The position numbers were made by a program, and so were the translations under genes. Shown one piece after another: positions 8,144 to 15,689 of a DNA stretch of 64,000 nt; the first letter of the stretch is position 1, and every line of letters begins with the position of its first letter. Location: assembly GCF_006782915.1 (NCBI RefSeq), contig NZ_VCNP01000056.1, positions 806,001 through 870,000 on the forward strand, given 5' to 3'. The notes under the pieces were generated by a model that saw nothing but the letters and a program-made list of their open reading frames with translations, did not search any database and had not been told where the DNA came from. This DNA is from Streptomyces calvus. Lineage in GTDB: Bacteria > Actinomycetota > Actinomycetes > Streptomycetales > Streptomycetaceae.

Positions 8144-8392
8144 ATGACGAACCCGTACCCGGATCCCGTCCCGCCGGGCCCCACCCCGGGACCCGCGCCG
8201 GGCCCGGACCCCGCACATCCCGAGCCCTACCCCGACCCGGCGCGCCCGCCGCAGCCGCCGCCGGGTCCCGAACCCACGCCTCCGCCGGCGCCGCCGCACC
8301 CCGCGCCGGGACCGCCGGAGCCGTCGCCGTCACCGATCCCGCCGGGACCGGAACCGACACCCGATCCCGAGCCCGGCCCGCCGCTGAGCTGA
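8144..8392 (+). CDS. Proline-rich small protein, 82 aa
   Basis: The sequence is almost entirely Pro, Gly, Glu and Asp (MTNPYPDPVPPGPTPGPAPG and onward), with no hydrophobic segment and no cysteine. It is probably intrinsically disordered. ATG 8144 has GGAGGAC 6 bp upstream, which argues for real translation rather than a chance frame in GC-rich DNA. Similar small Pro-rich proteins are common in streptomycetes; no function is known to me. Positions 7946-8143 before it hold only a presumed promoter. Confidence 0.6.
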   Translation: MTNPYPDPVPPGPTPGPAPGPDPAHPEPYPDPARPPQPPPGPEPTPPPAPPHPAPGPPEPSPSPIPPGPEPTPDPEPGPPLS

Positions 8393-8797
8393 CCGGCGAC
8401 GGCACCCCCTGAACGGCGGCGGGACGGCGGACCGGACCGGCCTGCGGGGCCTGTCCGGTCCGCCGCCCCGCGGGACGACCGGTGGACGGCGGGTGCCCCG
8501 ACGCGTTCCCGGGCGAGGGTCGCCCGCGCCTTCGACCGGGTCCACCGAGAGACCGTGCGGCTCGCCGCCGCGCCGCTGCCGCCGACGCCGGTGGTTCGTC
8601 CGCCGGCCGCTGCCGCCGTCGCGCCGTGTCCGCCCCGCCGCACCCGCCCGGACCCGGCGCGCGCACGTCGTCACGGGGCCACGAGCCCCGCCCGCCGCCT
8701 GCGCGGACATCACCGGACCTGACGGGATTAAACGGGGCACAGCCGGACGCACCGCAAGGGGCGCCCGTCGCGGACCTGCTCCCGGCGTACCGCGTCG
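8393..8797. other. Intergenic region, about 400 bp
   Basis: It lies between the convergent Pro-rich peptide gene and gnd. Frames on both strands are open only because of GC bias and show no family features. The first part (8415-8475) holds a GC-rich imperfect inverted repeat around CGGACCGGACCGG and CCGGTCCGCCG that may serve as a bidirectional terminator. I see nothing else. Confidence 0.4.
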
Positions 8798-10237
8798 CTA
8801 CGCCGACACCTCCGACCGGTCCCCGCCCCACAGCGTGTGGAACGAGCCGTCGCGGTCCGTGCGCCGGTAGGTGTGCGCGCCGAAGTAGTCCCGCTGGCCC
8901 TGGGTCAGCGCGGCCGGCAGGCGCTCCGCGCGCAGGGCGTCGTAGTAGGCGAGCGCCGCGCCGAAACCGGGCGTGGGCACGCCCTGGCGGGTCGCCGCGA
9001 TCAGCACCTCGCGCCAGTCGTCCTGCGCGTCGGCGATCTCCCGCGCGAACGTCTCGTCGGACAGCAGGCTCGGCAGGTCGGGCCGCGCGTCGTAGGCGGC
9101 GCGGATGCGGTCGAGGAACGCCGCCCGGATGATGCAGCCGCCGCGCCAGATCGCGGAGACCGCGCCGAGGTCGATGTTCCAGCCGTACTCCGCGCTGCCC
9201 GCGGCGATCTCGTGGAAGCCCTGCGTGTACGACACGATCTTCGACGCGTACAGCGCCTGCTCCACCCGGTCGGCGAACGCCGCCGCCTCCGCCTCGCCGA
9301 GCGGCGCGGCCTTCGGCCCGGCCAGACCCCGGGAGGCCTCGCGCAGCGCCGCGTGGCCGGACAGGGAACGGGCGAACACCGCCTCGGCGATGCCGGAGAC
9401 GGGCACGCCCAGGTCGAGCGCGATCTGCACGGTCCAGCGGCCGGTGCCCTTCTGCTCGGCCCGGTCGACCACCACGTCCACGAACGGCTTGCCGGTGGCC
9501 GCGTCCACGTGGGAGAGCACCTCGGCGGTGATCTCGATCAGGTACGAGTCCAGCCGGCCGGTGTTCCAGGTGCGGAAGATCTCCGCGATCCGCGCGGGCG
9601 CGTACCCGGCGACGTCGCGCAGCAGCTGGTACGCCTCACCGATCAACTGCATGTCGGCGTACTCGATGCCGTTGTGGACCATCTTCACGAAGTGGCCGGC
9701 GCCGTCCGGGCCGACGTGCGTGACGCAGGGCGCGCCGTCGGCGGCCTTGGCGGAGATCTTCTCCAGCATCGGGCCGAGGGACCCGTACGACTCGGCGGGA
9801 CCGCCGGGCATGATGCTCGGCCCGTTGAGCGCACCCTCCTCGCCGCCGGAGATGCCCGCGCCGACGAAGTGGATGCCCTTCCGGCGCAGCTCGCGCTCCC
9901 GGCGCCGGGTGTCGGCGAAGTGGGCGTTGCCACCGTCGATGATCATGTCGCCGGGCTCCAGCAGCGGCGCGAACTCCTCGATCACCGCGTCCGTCGGCTC
10001 ACCCGCCTTCACCATGACGACCAGCCGCCGCGGCCGCTCCAGCGCCGCCACGAACTCCTTGGCCGTCTCGGCCGCCACGAAGCTGCCCTCGTGCCCGAAC
10101 TCCTCCACCAGCGCGTGCGTGCGGGCCGCCGTCCGGTTGTGCACGGCGACCGTGTAGCCGTTGCGGGCGAAGTTGCGCGCGAGGTTGCGGCCCATGACCG
10201 CGAGCCCCGTGACGCCGATCTGCGCTGAACTGCTCAT
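8798..10237 (-). CDS. gnd: 6-phosphogluconate dehydrogenase, decarboxylating (NADP+)
   Basis: Oxidises 6-phosphogluconate to ribulose 5-phosphate, CO2 and NADPH in the pentose phosphate pathway. The 479-aa length is the usual long-chain form. The N-terminal Rossmann domain starts IGVTGLAVMGRNLARNFARN; the signature GDMIIDGGNAHFADT, the substrate motif FVGAGISGGEEGALNGPSIM, the catalytic-helix segment GHFVKMVHNGIEYADMQLI, and C-terminal YFGAHTYRRTDRDG are all intact. Start ATG 10237 is placed where homology begins; the open frame beyond it is repeat-rich intergenic DNA. Single-gene transcription unit, divergent from the cell-wall hydrolase gene. Confidence 0.95.
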   Translation of the reverse strand: MSSSAQIGVTGLAVMGRNLARNFARNGYTVAVHNRTAARTHALVEEFGHEGSFVAAETAKEFVAALERPRRLVVMVKAGEPTDAVIEEFAPLLEPGDMIIDGGNAHFADTRRRERELRRKGIHFVGAGISGGEEGALNGPSIMPGGPAESYGSLGPMLEKISAKAADGAPCVTHVGPDGAGHFVKMVHNGIEYADMQLIGEAYQLLRDVAGYAPARIAEIFRTWNTGRLDSYLIEITAEVLSHVDAATGKPFVDVVVDRAEQKGTGRWTVQIALDLGVPVSGIAEAVFARSLSGHAALREASRGLAGPKAAPLGEAEAAAFADRVEQALYASKIVSYTQGFHEIAAGSAEYGWNIDLGAVSAIWRGGCIIRAAFLDRIRAAYDARPDLPSLLSDETFAREIADAQDDWREVLIAATRQGVPTPGFGAALAYYDALRAERLPAALTQGQRDYFGAHTYRRTDRDGSFHTLWGGDRSEVSA

Positions 10238-10410
10238 TGGGTGGCTCCTAGTGACCTGGTATCGGTACTCGTGGCACGACGGCGACACTGCCGCCGGCGT
10301 CCCGCCAGTCCTGCCGTCGACCATCCTGACGTGCCCCACGTGCGTGCGCACGCGCGGGTCGGTCACGGCCTGCGCAGGCACATACGCGCGACGGCACCCT
10401 TCGTACTCAG

Positions 10411-10586
10411 GCCGCTGCCCGCCCCACCTCGGGCCGCTGCCGACCGCACCTTGGGCCGCTGCCGGCCGCACCTCGGGCCGCTGCCGACCGCACCTCAGGC
10501 CGCTGCCCGCCGCACCTCGGGCCGCCCTCCACCCGTCCTCATGCCGCCCTCCGCCCGTCCTCATGCCGCCCTCCACGCGTCCTCAC
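10411..10586. repeat. Eight tandem 22-bp repeats of two subtypes
   Basis: Five units of type A (consensus GCCGCTGCCGACCGCACCTC plus GG) occupy 10411-10520 and three of type B (consensus GCCGCCCTCCACCCGTCCTC plus AT) occupy 10521-10586. All units are exactly 22 bp and begin GCCG. Because 22 is not a multiple of three, the array is not a coding repeat. There are no spacers, so it is a minisatellite and not CRISPR. Two turns of the helix per unit would place any bound factor on the same DNA face. Confidence 0.85.
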
Positions 10587-10930
10587 GCCGCCGCCCGCCC
10601 TACTCACGCGGCTCTCCTTTTCCTCGCGCACGCCTGCGCGTGCCCCCTCGCGTCCCCGCACGTCTGCGCCCGCGTCCCCGCACGCCTGCCCATGCGCCCC
10701 GCATGCCTGTGCCGCGTCCCCGCAGGTCGCCCGCGTCCCCGGGTGCCGGTCGTCGCCGCGCGCCGGTCCGGCGCACGCACCCGCACGCACCCGCGGACGG
10801 ACCCACCCGCCCGCGCACGCTTCCCGGTGGGCGCCGGCGGGGGCGCAACGGACGGTCACTCCCGGCCATTTGGCGCATCCGTGCGGCCGATAGGCGTCTT
10901 GTCACGGCCAGTTCGCAACGCTTACTTTTG

Positions 10931-10955
10931 CCCCTCCTGACGCATTGTCGAGGGG
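10931..10955 (+). promoter_or_regulatory. Hairpin that pairs with the rpfD ribosome-binding site
   Basis: CCCCTC at 10931-10936 is complementary to GAGGGG at 10950-10955, the Shine-Dalgarno of the next gene (start 10962). The six-base-pair, mostly G:C stem with a 13-nt loop would hide the ribosome-binding site. It may be a translational control element; chance pairing in GC-rich DNA is possible. Confidence 0.4.
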
Positions 10956-10961
10956 GATTCC

Positions 10962-12284
10962 ATGGCCGTGCGCGGCCGGCACCGCCGGTATCAGCCGAAC
11001 AGGATCAACCGGGCCTCACTGACCGTCACCGCGGGCGGGGCCGGGATGGCGCTCCCCTTCATGGGCGCCGGTGCCGCACAGGCGGCCGACGCGGACACCT
11101 GGGAGAAGGTCGCCGCCTGCGAGTCGAGCGGCGACTGGAACATCAACACCGGCAACGGGTACTACGGCGGACTCCAGTTCACCCAGTCCACCTGGGAGGC
11201 GTACGGCGGCACCCGGTACGCCCCGCGCGCCGACCTGGCCACCCGGGACCAGCAGATCGCCGTCGCCGAGAAGGTCCTCGACGGCCAGGGCCCCGGCGCC
11301 TGGCCGGCCTGCTCGGTACGGGCCGGACTCACCCGCGGCGGCGACGTCCCCGACGTCCGTCCGGCCGCCGAGCGGTCCGGCACCCGCGAGGCGGACCGAC
11401 GGACCTCCGTGGAGGACGTCAAACCGCACACCACGCCCCAGTCCCGCGCGGGCCGCGCCGAGATGTACACCGTGGTCCGCGGCGACACCCTCTCCGGCAT
11501 CGCGGAGGACGAGCGGCTGCGAGGCGGCTGGCAGCGCCTGTACGACGCCAACCGTTCGACCATCGGCGACGACCCGGACCTCATCGTGCCCGGCCAGCGC
11601 CTCGCCCTGTCCGACGGGACGGCGAAGGCCCCCGAGCGGTCCGCGAAGCCGCCGAAGGCGCCCGAGCGGACGTCGAAGCCGGAAGCGAAGGAGCGGGCGG
11701 ACGGGAAGACCGGTGGCGAAGCCGACGGCGGGAGCCGGAAGCAGGCCGACCGCAAGGCGGACCGGCAGGCGGACCGCAAGGCGGACCGGCAGGCGGACCG
11801 CAAGACGGACCGCAAGGCCGAGAAGAAGAGCGACTCCCGGCGGGCCGCGGACCGCCCCGAGCGTTCCGCGCCGGCCGGCGCCGGTCTGGTGGCCCCCGTC
11901 AGCGCCGGGCTCGGAACGCCGTACCACAAGGCCGGATCCGCGTGGTCGAAGGGCTACCACACGGGCGTCGACTTCCCCGTGCCGACCGGCACGTCGGTGA
12001 AGTCCGTGGCGTCGGGCACGGTCGTCGCCGCGGGCTGGGAGGGCTCGTTCGGCTACCAGGTGGTGGTCCGGCACACCGACGGCCGCTACAGCCAGTACGC
12101 CCACCTGTCGGCGGTCTCCGTGAAGAGCGGTCAGTCCGTCAACGCGGGCCAGCGCATCGGCCGTTCCGGGTCCACCGGGAACAGCTCGGGCCCGCATCTG
12201 CACTTCGAGGTGCGGACGGGGCCCGGGTTCGGGTCGGACATCGACCCGGTCGCCTACCTCAGGGCGGGCGGCGTCAGGATTTGA
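10962..12284 (+). CDS. rpfD: Rpf-like transglycosylase + LysM + M23 peptidase cell-wall hydrolase (RpfD-like)
   Basis: A secreted 440-aa peptidoglycan hydrolase implicated in spore germination and exit from dormancy in Streptomyces. Order: signal peptide (about 1-42, ending AAQAADA), resuscitation-promoting-factor-like lysozyme fold (45-120) with catalytic Glu54 in ACESSGDW, LysM (about 167-215, YTVVRGDTLSGIA), a Lys/Arg/Asp-rich linker (about 225-310) with repeated DRKADRQA units, and a zinc endopeptidase M23 domain with HTGVDF and HLHFEV metal ligands. ATG 10962 is preceded by GAGGGGG. Placement beside gnd and the domain set recall S. coelicolor RpfD; the symbol rests on this recollection. 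Its 3' end overlaps the convergent exporter gene by 11 bp. Confidence 0.85.
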   Translation: MAVRGRHRRYQPNRINRASLTVTAGGAGMALPFMGAGAAQAADADTWEKVAACESSGDWNINTGNGYYGGLQFTQSTWEAYGGTRYAPRADLATRDQQIAVAEKVLDGQGPGAWPACSVRAGLTRGGDVPDVRPAAERSGTREADRRTSVEDVKPHTTPQSRAGRAEMYTVVRGDTLSGIAEDERLRGGWQRLYDANRSTIGDDPDLIVPGQRLALSDGTAKAPERSAKPPKAPERTSKPEAKERADGKTGGEADGGSRKQADRKADRQADRKADRQADRKTDRKAEKKSDSRRAADRPERSAPAGAGLVAPVSAGLGTPYHKAGSAWSKGYHTGVDFPVPTGTSVKSVASGTVVAAGWEGSFGYQVVVRHTDGRYSQYAHLSAVSVKSGQSVNAGQRIGRSGSTGNSSGPHLHFEVRTGPGFGSDIDPVAYLRAGGVRI

Positions 12285-13443
12285 CGCGTACCCGGTGGCG
12301 GTCCACCACCGCCACCGGCACGTACGGCCCGCCGTAGAACGGCGCGTACGACACCAGCGGCGCGTCGTCCGCGTCCTCCCGGGCGGGGGCCGGTGACGGC
12401 ACCCGTACGTCCTCGGCGAGGTCGGGAAGCGTCAGCTCGGACAGCAGGCGCTCGGCGGGGTCGGCGGGCGCCCCCTCGGCGTGCGCGGACCCGGCGCCGG
12501 CGGCGGCCGCCCCGTCCGCGGGGCCCGGCACCGGTACGGGCGCCTCCCCGTCCGCGGGGCCCGGCACCGGCAGGGGAGCCTCGCCGCCGGCCTGGTCCGC
12601 CTCCCGCTGTTCGCGGGCCAGCCGCTCCGTGGTGAGCAGGATCAGCCCGCCGGCCGCCACCACGCCGCAGCTCAGGGCGAGCGCGGTGCCCGTGGAGCCG
12701 TAGCGGAAGGTCTCACCGAACATCGTGATGCCGACCGCCGCCGCCACCACCGGGTTGACCACGGTCAGCGTCGCCAGCGGGGCCGCGAGTCCGGCGCCCC
12801 GGTAGGAGGCCTGGGACAGCAGCATGCCCGCCGTGGCGAGGACGCCGATCACCGTCAGGGACGGCAGGTCGGCCGCCGAGACACCGCCGGTCCAGTCGAC
12901 CGCGACGGTCTTCGTGAAGACCGAGGACATGCCGAACGCGACACCGGAGGCGACGGCCAGCAGGATGCTGCGCACCGCGGGATGACGGTGCACGGCACGG
13001 GCCGCGACCATCAGCGCCACGACCGCCGCCGCCGTTCCCAGCGCCGCCGCCACCCGCTGCGGGGTGTCCAGCGACTGCACGTCGGACGCGCCGACCAGGG
13101 AGAGCAGACCGGCGAGTCCGACCGTCGCCATGACGGCGCCCCGCCACGCGGTCGCCCCGGCCCTGCGGCCCACGAACAGCGCGGCCATGGGCAGCGCGAA
13201 CACGATGGTCAGGGCACCCAGCGGCTGGACGAGGCTCAGCGGGCCGTAGGCGAGCGCCACCACGTGCAGCAGTCCGCCGAGACCGTTCAGGCCGACCGCC
13301 GCCCACCAGGCCGGCCGGCGCAGCGGAGCGTACTGCTGCGCGCCGGGGGAGGACACCGCGACCTGCTCCTGCACGATCGCTCCGCCGGCGTAGGCAACGG
13401 CGGACACGAACGACAGCAACACGGACAACGCGAGGGCGCTCAT
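12274..13443 (-). CDS. DMT/EamA-family membrane transporter
   Basis: A 389-aa inner-membrane protein with about nine to ten hydrophobic helices in the first 285 residues (SALALSVLLSFVSAVAYAGG at the start; ALTIVFALPMAALFVGR; SCGVVAAGGLILL at the end), typical of the drug/metabolite transporter superfamily. Substrate unknown. A 100-residue cytoplasmic C-terminal tail is unusual; it includes a duplicated LPVPGPADG / VPVPGPADG motif and an acidic stretch, then PFYGGPYVPVAVVDRH. ATG 13443 with GAGGAG 6 bp upstream is the start; the frame extends beyond it without support. It converges on the hydrolase gene (overlapping stops) and diverges from the Fe-S gene. Confidence 0.8.
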   Translation of the reverse strand: MSALALSVLLSFVSAVAYAGGAIVQEQVAVSSPGAQQYAPLRRPAWWAAVGLNGLGGLLHVVALAYGPLSLVQPLGALTIVFALPMAALFVGRRAGATAWRGAVMATVGLAGLLSLVGASDVQSLDTPQRVAAALGTAAAVVALMVAARAVHRHPAVRSILLAVASGVAFGMSSVFTKTVAVDWTGGVSAADLPSLTVIGVLATAGMLLSQASYRGAGLAAPLATLTVVNPVVAAAVGITMFGETFRYGSTGTALALSCGVVAAGGLILLTTERLAREQREADQAGGEAPLPVPGPADGEAPVPVPGPADGAAAAGAGSAHAEGAPADPAERLLSELTLPDLAEDVRVPSPAPAREDADDAPLVSYAPFYGGPYVPVAVVDRHRVRVKS

Positions 13444-13635
13444 CGGCTGCTCCTCTGCGTGAGGCCGGGGCGGTGGGCCCGGCGCGGCGAAGGGTCGGCT
13501 TCCATGACCAACACGATGCCGTGTCGACTTGTTCCCGTCGTCGTCCCTGAGCATTCAATGCGTCCTACTGCCGATGGAGTACGACGACGGCCCCGTCATC
13601 CCCAGGGTGGGCACCCGCCGTCGCGGGGCCCCTGG

Positions 13636-13663
13636 TTGCTCCCCCTAAGGGGCTTGGTACTAC
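13636..13663 (+). promoter_or_regulatory. Possible promoter for a leaderless Fe-S protein gene
   Basis: TTGCTC at 13636-13641 and TACTAC at 13658-13663 are separated by 16 bp and resemble a HrdB-type promoter. The predicted transcription start would fall at or very near GTG 13672, which has no Shine-Dalgarno. Confidence 0.35.
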
Positions 13664-13671
13664 TGCACTTC

Positions 13672-14448
13672 GTGGACCTCGACCCGTCTCTCACCGCGCT
13701 CGGCCGGCTCGGCGGCTTCTTCGTCCTGCGCACGACGGCGCCGCCCGACCACCGTCCGCGCACCCCCGCCCGGGCACACGCTCCCGACCACCGTCCGCCC
13801 ACCCTCGCCCAGGCATACGTCCCCGGCCGCCCGAACGTTCGGGACGACCCGCTGTCCGTGCGGGTACGCCGGGTCGCCGACGCCCTCGGCACCCCCGAGA
13901 CGCGGGTGGCCGCGTCGGTGGCCCAGCAGGGGCTCACCGCCCGCCTGTGGTCCGTGGCCCTCGGCAGCGCCGCCCTGTACGGCGCCGTCCCCGACCTGTC
14001 CCCGTCGCTGCTGCGGTGGGACCCGCGCGGCAGCGCCCCCGACGACCTGTGGCTGACCGCGGTGCGCCCGCTGCCCGGCGACGCCGCGACCGTCGCCGCA
14101 CTGGTGCTGGACGGCCACCTCCGGCCGCTCACCGAGGCCCTGCGCTCCCGGCACCGCGTCGCGCCCGGCCTGCTGCGCGGCAACGCCGCCTCCGCGCTGG
14201 CGGGCGCCGCCCGGGAACTGGACCGCTGGGGGCGCGGGCACGGCCGTACGGACGTCGCCGCCCGGGCCGCCGGGCTGGCCCGCGAACTCCTCGCGCACCC
14301 CCTGCTGTCCGGCACCGGAACGCTCACCGGCACGGCCTTCCGGCGCCGCAGCTGCTGCCTGTACTACCGGGTGCCCGGCGGTGGCGTCTGCAGCGACTGC
14401 TGCTTCCCGCGGCCGCCCCGCTCTTCCCCGCGCGGCCCCGCTGCGTGA
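13672..14448 (+). CDS. FhuF-like [2Fe-2S] protein
   Basis: A 258-aa cytoplasmic protein related to ferric-siderophore reductase FhuF. The signature is at the C-terminus: RRSCCLYYRVPGGGVCSDCC gives Cys-Cys-x10-Cys-x2-Cys, exactly the FhuF cluster-binding pattern. The rest is Leu/Ala/Arg-rich helices (VAASVAQQGLTARLWSVALG). Its likely role is reductive release of iron from siderophores, though no siderophore uptake genes are nearby. GTG 13672 is chosen because it follows a plausible promoter at leaderless spacing; TTG 13654 is an alternative. It lies directly upstream of the glycogen synthase gene on the same strand (about 40 bp), so cotranscription is possible. Confidence 0.75.
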   Translation: MDLDPSLTALGRLGGFFVLRTTAPPDHRPRTPARAHAPDHRPPTLAQAYVPGRPNVRDDPLSVRVRRVADALGTPETRVAASVAQQGLTARLWSVALGSAALYGAVPDLSPSLLRWDPRGSAPDDLWLTAVRPLPGDAATVAALVLDGHLRPLTEALRSRHRVAPGLLRGNAASALAGAARELDRWGRGHGRTDVAARAAGLARELLAHPLLSGTGTLTGTAFRRRSCCLYYRVPGGGVCSDCCFPRPPRSSPRGPAA

Positions 14449-14486
14449 CCATGGAAGGAACGTCCGCCGAGACAGGGGGTTCACGG

Positions 14487-15638
14487 GTGCGAGTGGGACT
14501 GCTGACCCGGGAGTACCCCCCGGACGTGTACGGCGGCGCCGGGGTCCATGTGGAGTTCCTCGCCCGGGAACTGCGGCCGCTGGTGGACCTGGAGGTGCAC
14601 TGCTGGGGCGAGGGCCGCACCGACGGCGTGCTGCGCCACCGGCCCTGGTCCGCGCTCGACGGCGCCAACGACGCGCTGCGCACCTTCTCCGTGGACCTCG
14701 CCATGGCCGCCGCCCTCCAGGGCCGCGAACTCGTCCACTCCCACACCTGGTACGCCAACCTCGGCGGCCACCTCGCCAAGCTGCTGTACGGCGTCCCGCA
14801 CGTGCTGACCGCCCACTCGCTGGAGCCGCTGCGCCCCTGGAAGGCCGAGCAGCTCGGCGGCGGCTACGCCCTGTCGAGCTGGGCCGAGCGCACCGCCGTC
14901 GAGGCCGCCGACGCGGTGGTCGCCGTCTCCGGCGCCATGCGCGACGACATCCTCGGCTGCTACCCGGCGCTCGACCCCGGCCGGGTGCACATCGTGCACA
15001 ACGGCATCGACACGGACCTCTACCGCCCCGACCCCGCAACCGACGCACTGGACCGGATCGGCATCGACCCCTCCCGGCCGTACGTGCTGTTCGTCGGCCG
15101 GATCACCCGGCAGAAGGGCGTGCCGCACCTGCTGCGGGCGGTGCGCGGCATCGACCCGGCCGCGCAGGTGGTGCTCTGTGCGGGCGCGCCGGACACACCG
15201 GAGATCGACCGGGAGTTCCGCGAGCTGTACCGGGAGCTGAGCCGGGCCCGCGAGGGCGTGCACTGGATCCCGCGGATGCTGCCGCGCCCGGAGGTGATCC
15301 AGCTGCTCACGCACGCGGCCGTCTTCGTCTGCCCGTCGGTCTACGAGCCGCTCGGCATCGTCAACCTGGAGGCCATGGCGTGCGGCACCGCGGTGGTCGC
15401 CTCCCGGGTGGGCGGCATCCCGGAGGTCGTGGCGGACGGCTCGACGGGGGTACTCGTCGACCTCGACGACGACTTCGAGGCCGGCCTCGCACGGGCCCTC
15501 GACGCGGTCCTCGGCGACCCGGCGACGGCACGGCGGATGGGCGCGGCGGGACGCGAGCGCGCGGTGACGGAGTTCGGCTGGGACGCCGTGGCCCGCCGCA
15601 CGGTCCTGCTGTACCGGGAGATCCTCGAACAGGCTTAG
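14487..15638 (+). CDS. glgA: Glycogen synthase, corynebacterial/actinobacterial GT4 type
   Basis: A 383-aa GT-B glycosyltransferase that transfers glucose from ADP-glucose to an alpha-glucan (in actinobacteria this class may also make maltose 1-phosphate). It has the nucleotide-sugar synthase opening VRVGLLTREYPPDVYGGAGV, HSHTWYANLGG, VLTAHSLEPLRPWK, the phosphate-binding VGRITRQKGVPHLL, and the CPSVYEPLGIVNLEAMACGT donor-site loop. GTG 14487 has GGGGG 8 bp upstream and begins at the conserved VRVGLL; ATG 14451, three bases after the previous stop, is an alternative. It is followed after 51 bp by glgC, which makes its substrate, so the pair forms a glycogen unit. Confidence 0.9.
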   Translation: MRVGLLTREYPPDVYGGAGVHVEFLARELRPLVDLEVHCWGEGRTDGVLRHRPWSALDGANDALRTFSVDLAMAAALQGRELVHSHTWYANLGGHLAKLLYGVPHVLTAHSLEPLRPWKAEQLGGGYALSSWAERTAVEAADAVVAVSGAMRDDILGCYPALDPGRVHIVHNGIDTDLYRPDPATDALDRIGIDPSRPYVLFVGRITRQKGVPHLLRAVRGIDPAAQVVLCAGAPDTPEIDREFRELYRELSRAREGVHWIPRMLPRPEVIQLLTHAAVFVCPSVYEPLGIVNLEAMACGTAVVASRVGGIPEVVADGSTGVLVDLDDDFEAGLARALDAVLGDPATARRMGAAGRERAVTEFGWDAVARRTVLLYREILEQA

Positions 15639-15689
15639 CCCGGCCCGTCCGGGGCAGTCATGGGGAAATTCGGCGTGAGGGGAGCGGCC

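Larger units (their letters stand above)
10238..10961. other. Long divergent intergenic region with repeats (about 720 bp)
   Basis: It separates gnd from the rpfD-like gene. It contains eight 22-bp repeats (listed separately), followed by about 270 bp in which the + strand is extremely C-rich with many CGTCCCCGCACG-like words, and finally the promoter and leader of the hydrolase gene with an RBS-pairing hairpin. Long frames across the area on both strands are produced by this bias and are not genes. Confidence 0.6.

Noticed and set aside
8500..8760. Second tRNA or small RNA downstream of the Pro-rich peptide gene
   Set aside because: No cloverleaf-compatible stems or TTCRANY loop were found on either strand.
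10411..10586. CRISPR array
   Set aside because: The 22-bp units are contiguous, with no unique spacers and no cas genes nearby.
10241..12337. A 698-codon + strand frame covering the 22-bp repeats and the rpfD gene in another frame
   Set aside because: It is Arg/Pro-rich throughout, and overlaps the well-supported hydrolase with three domain signatures.
12481..13671. N-terminal extension of the FhuF-like protein
   Set aside because: The frame stays open across the oppositely oriented DMT gene but the residues are low complexity; a promoter and leaderless start at 13672 fit better.
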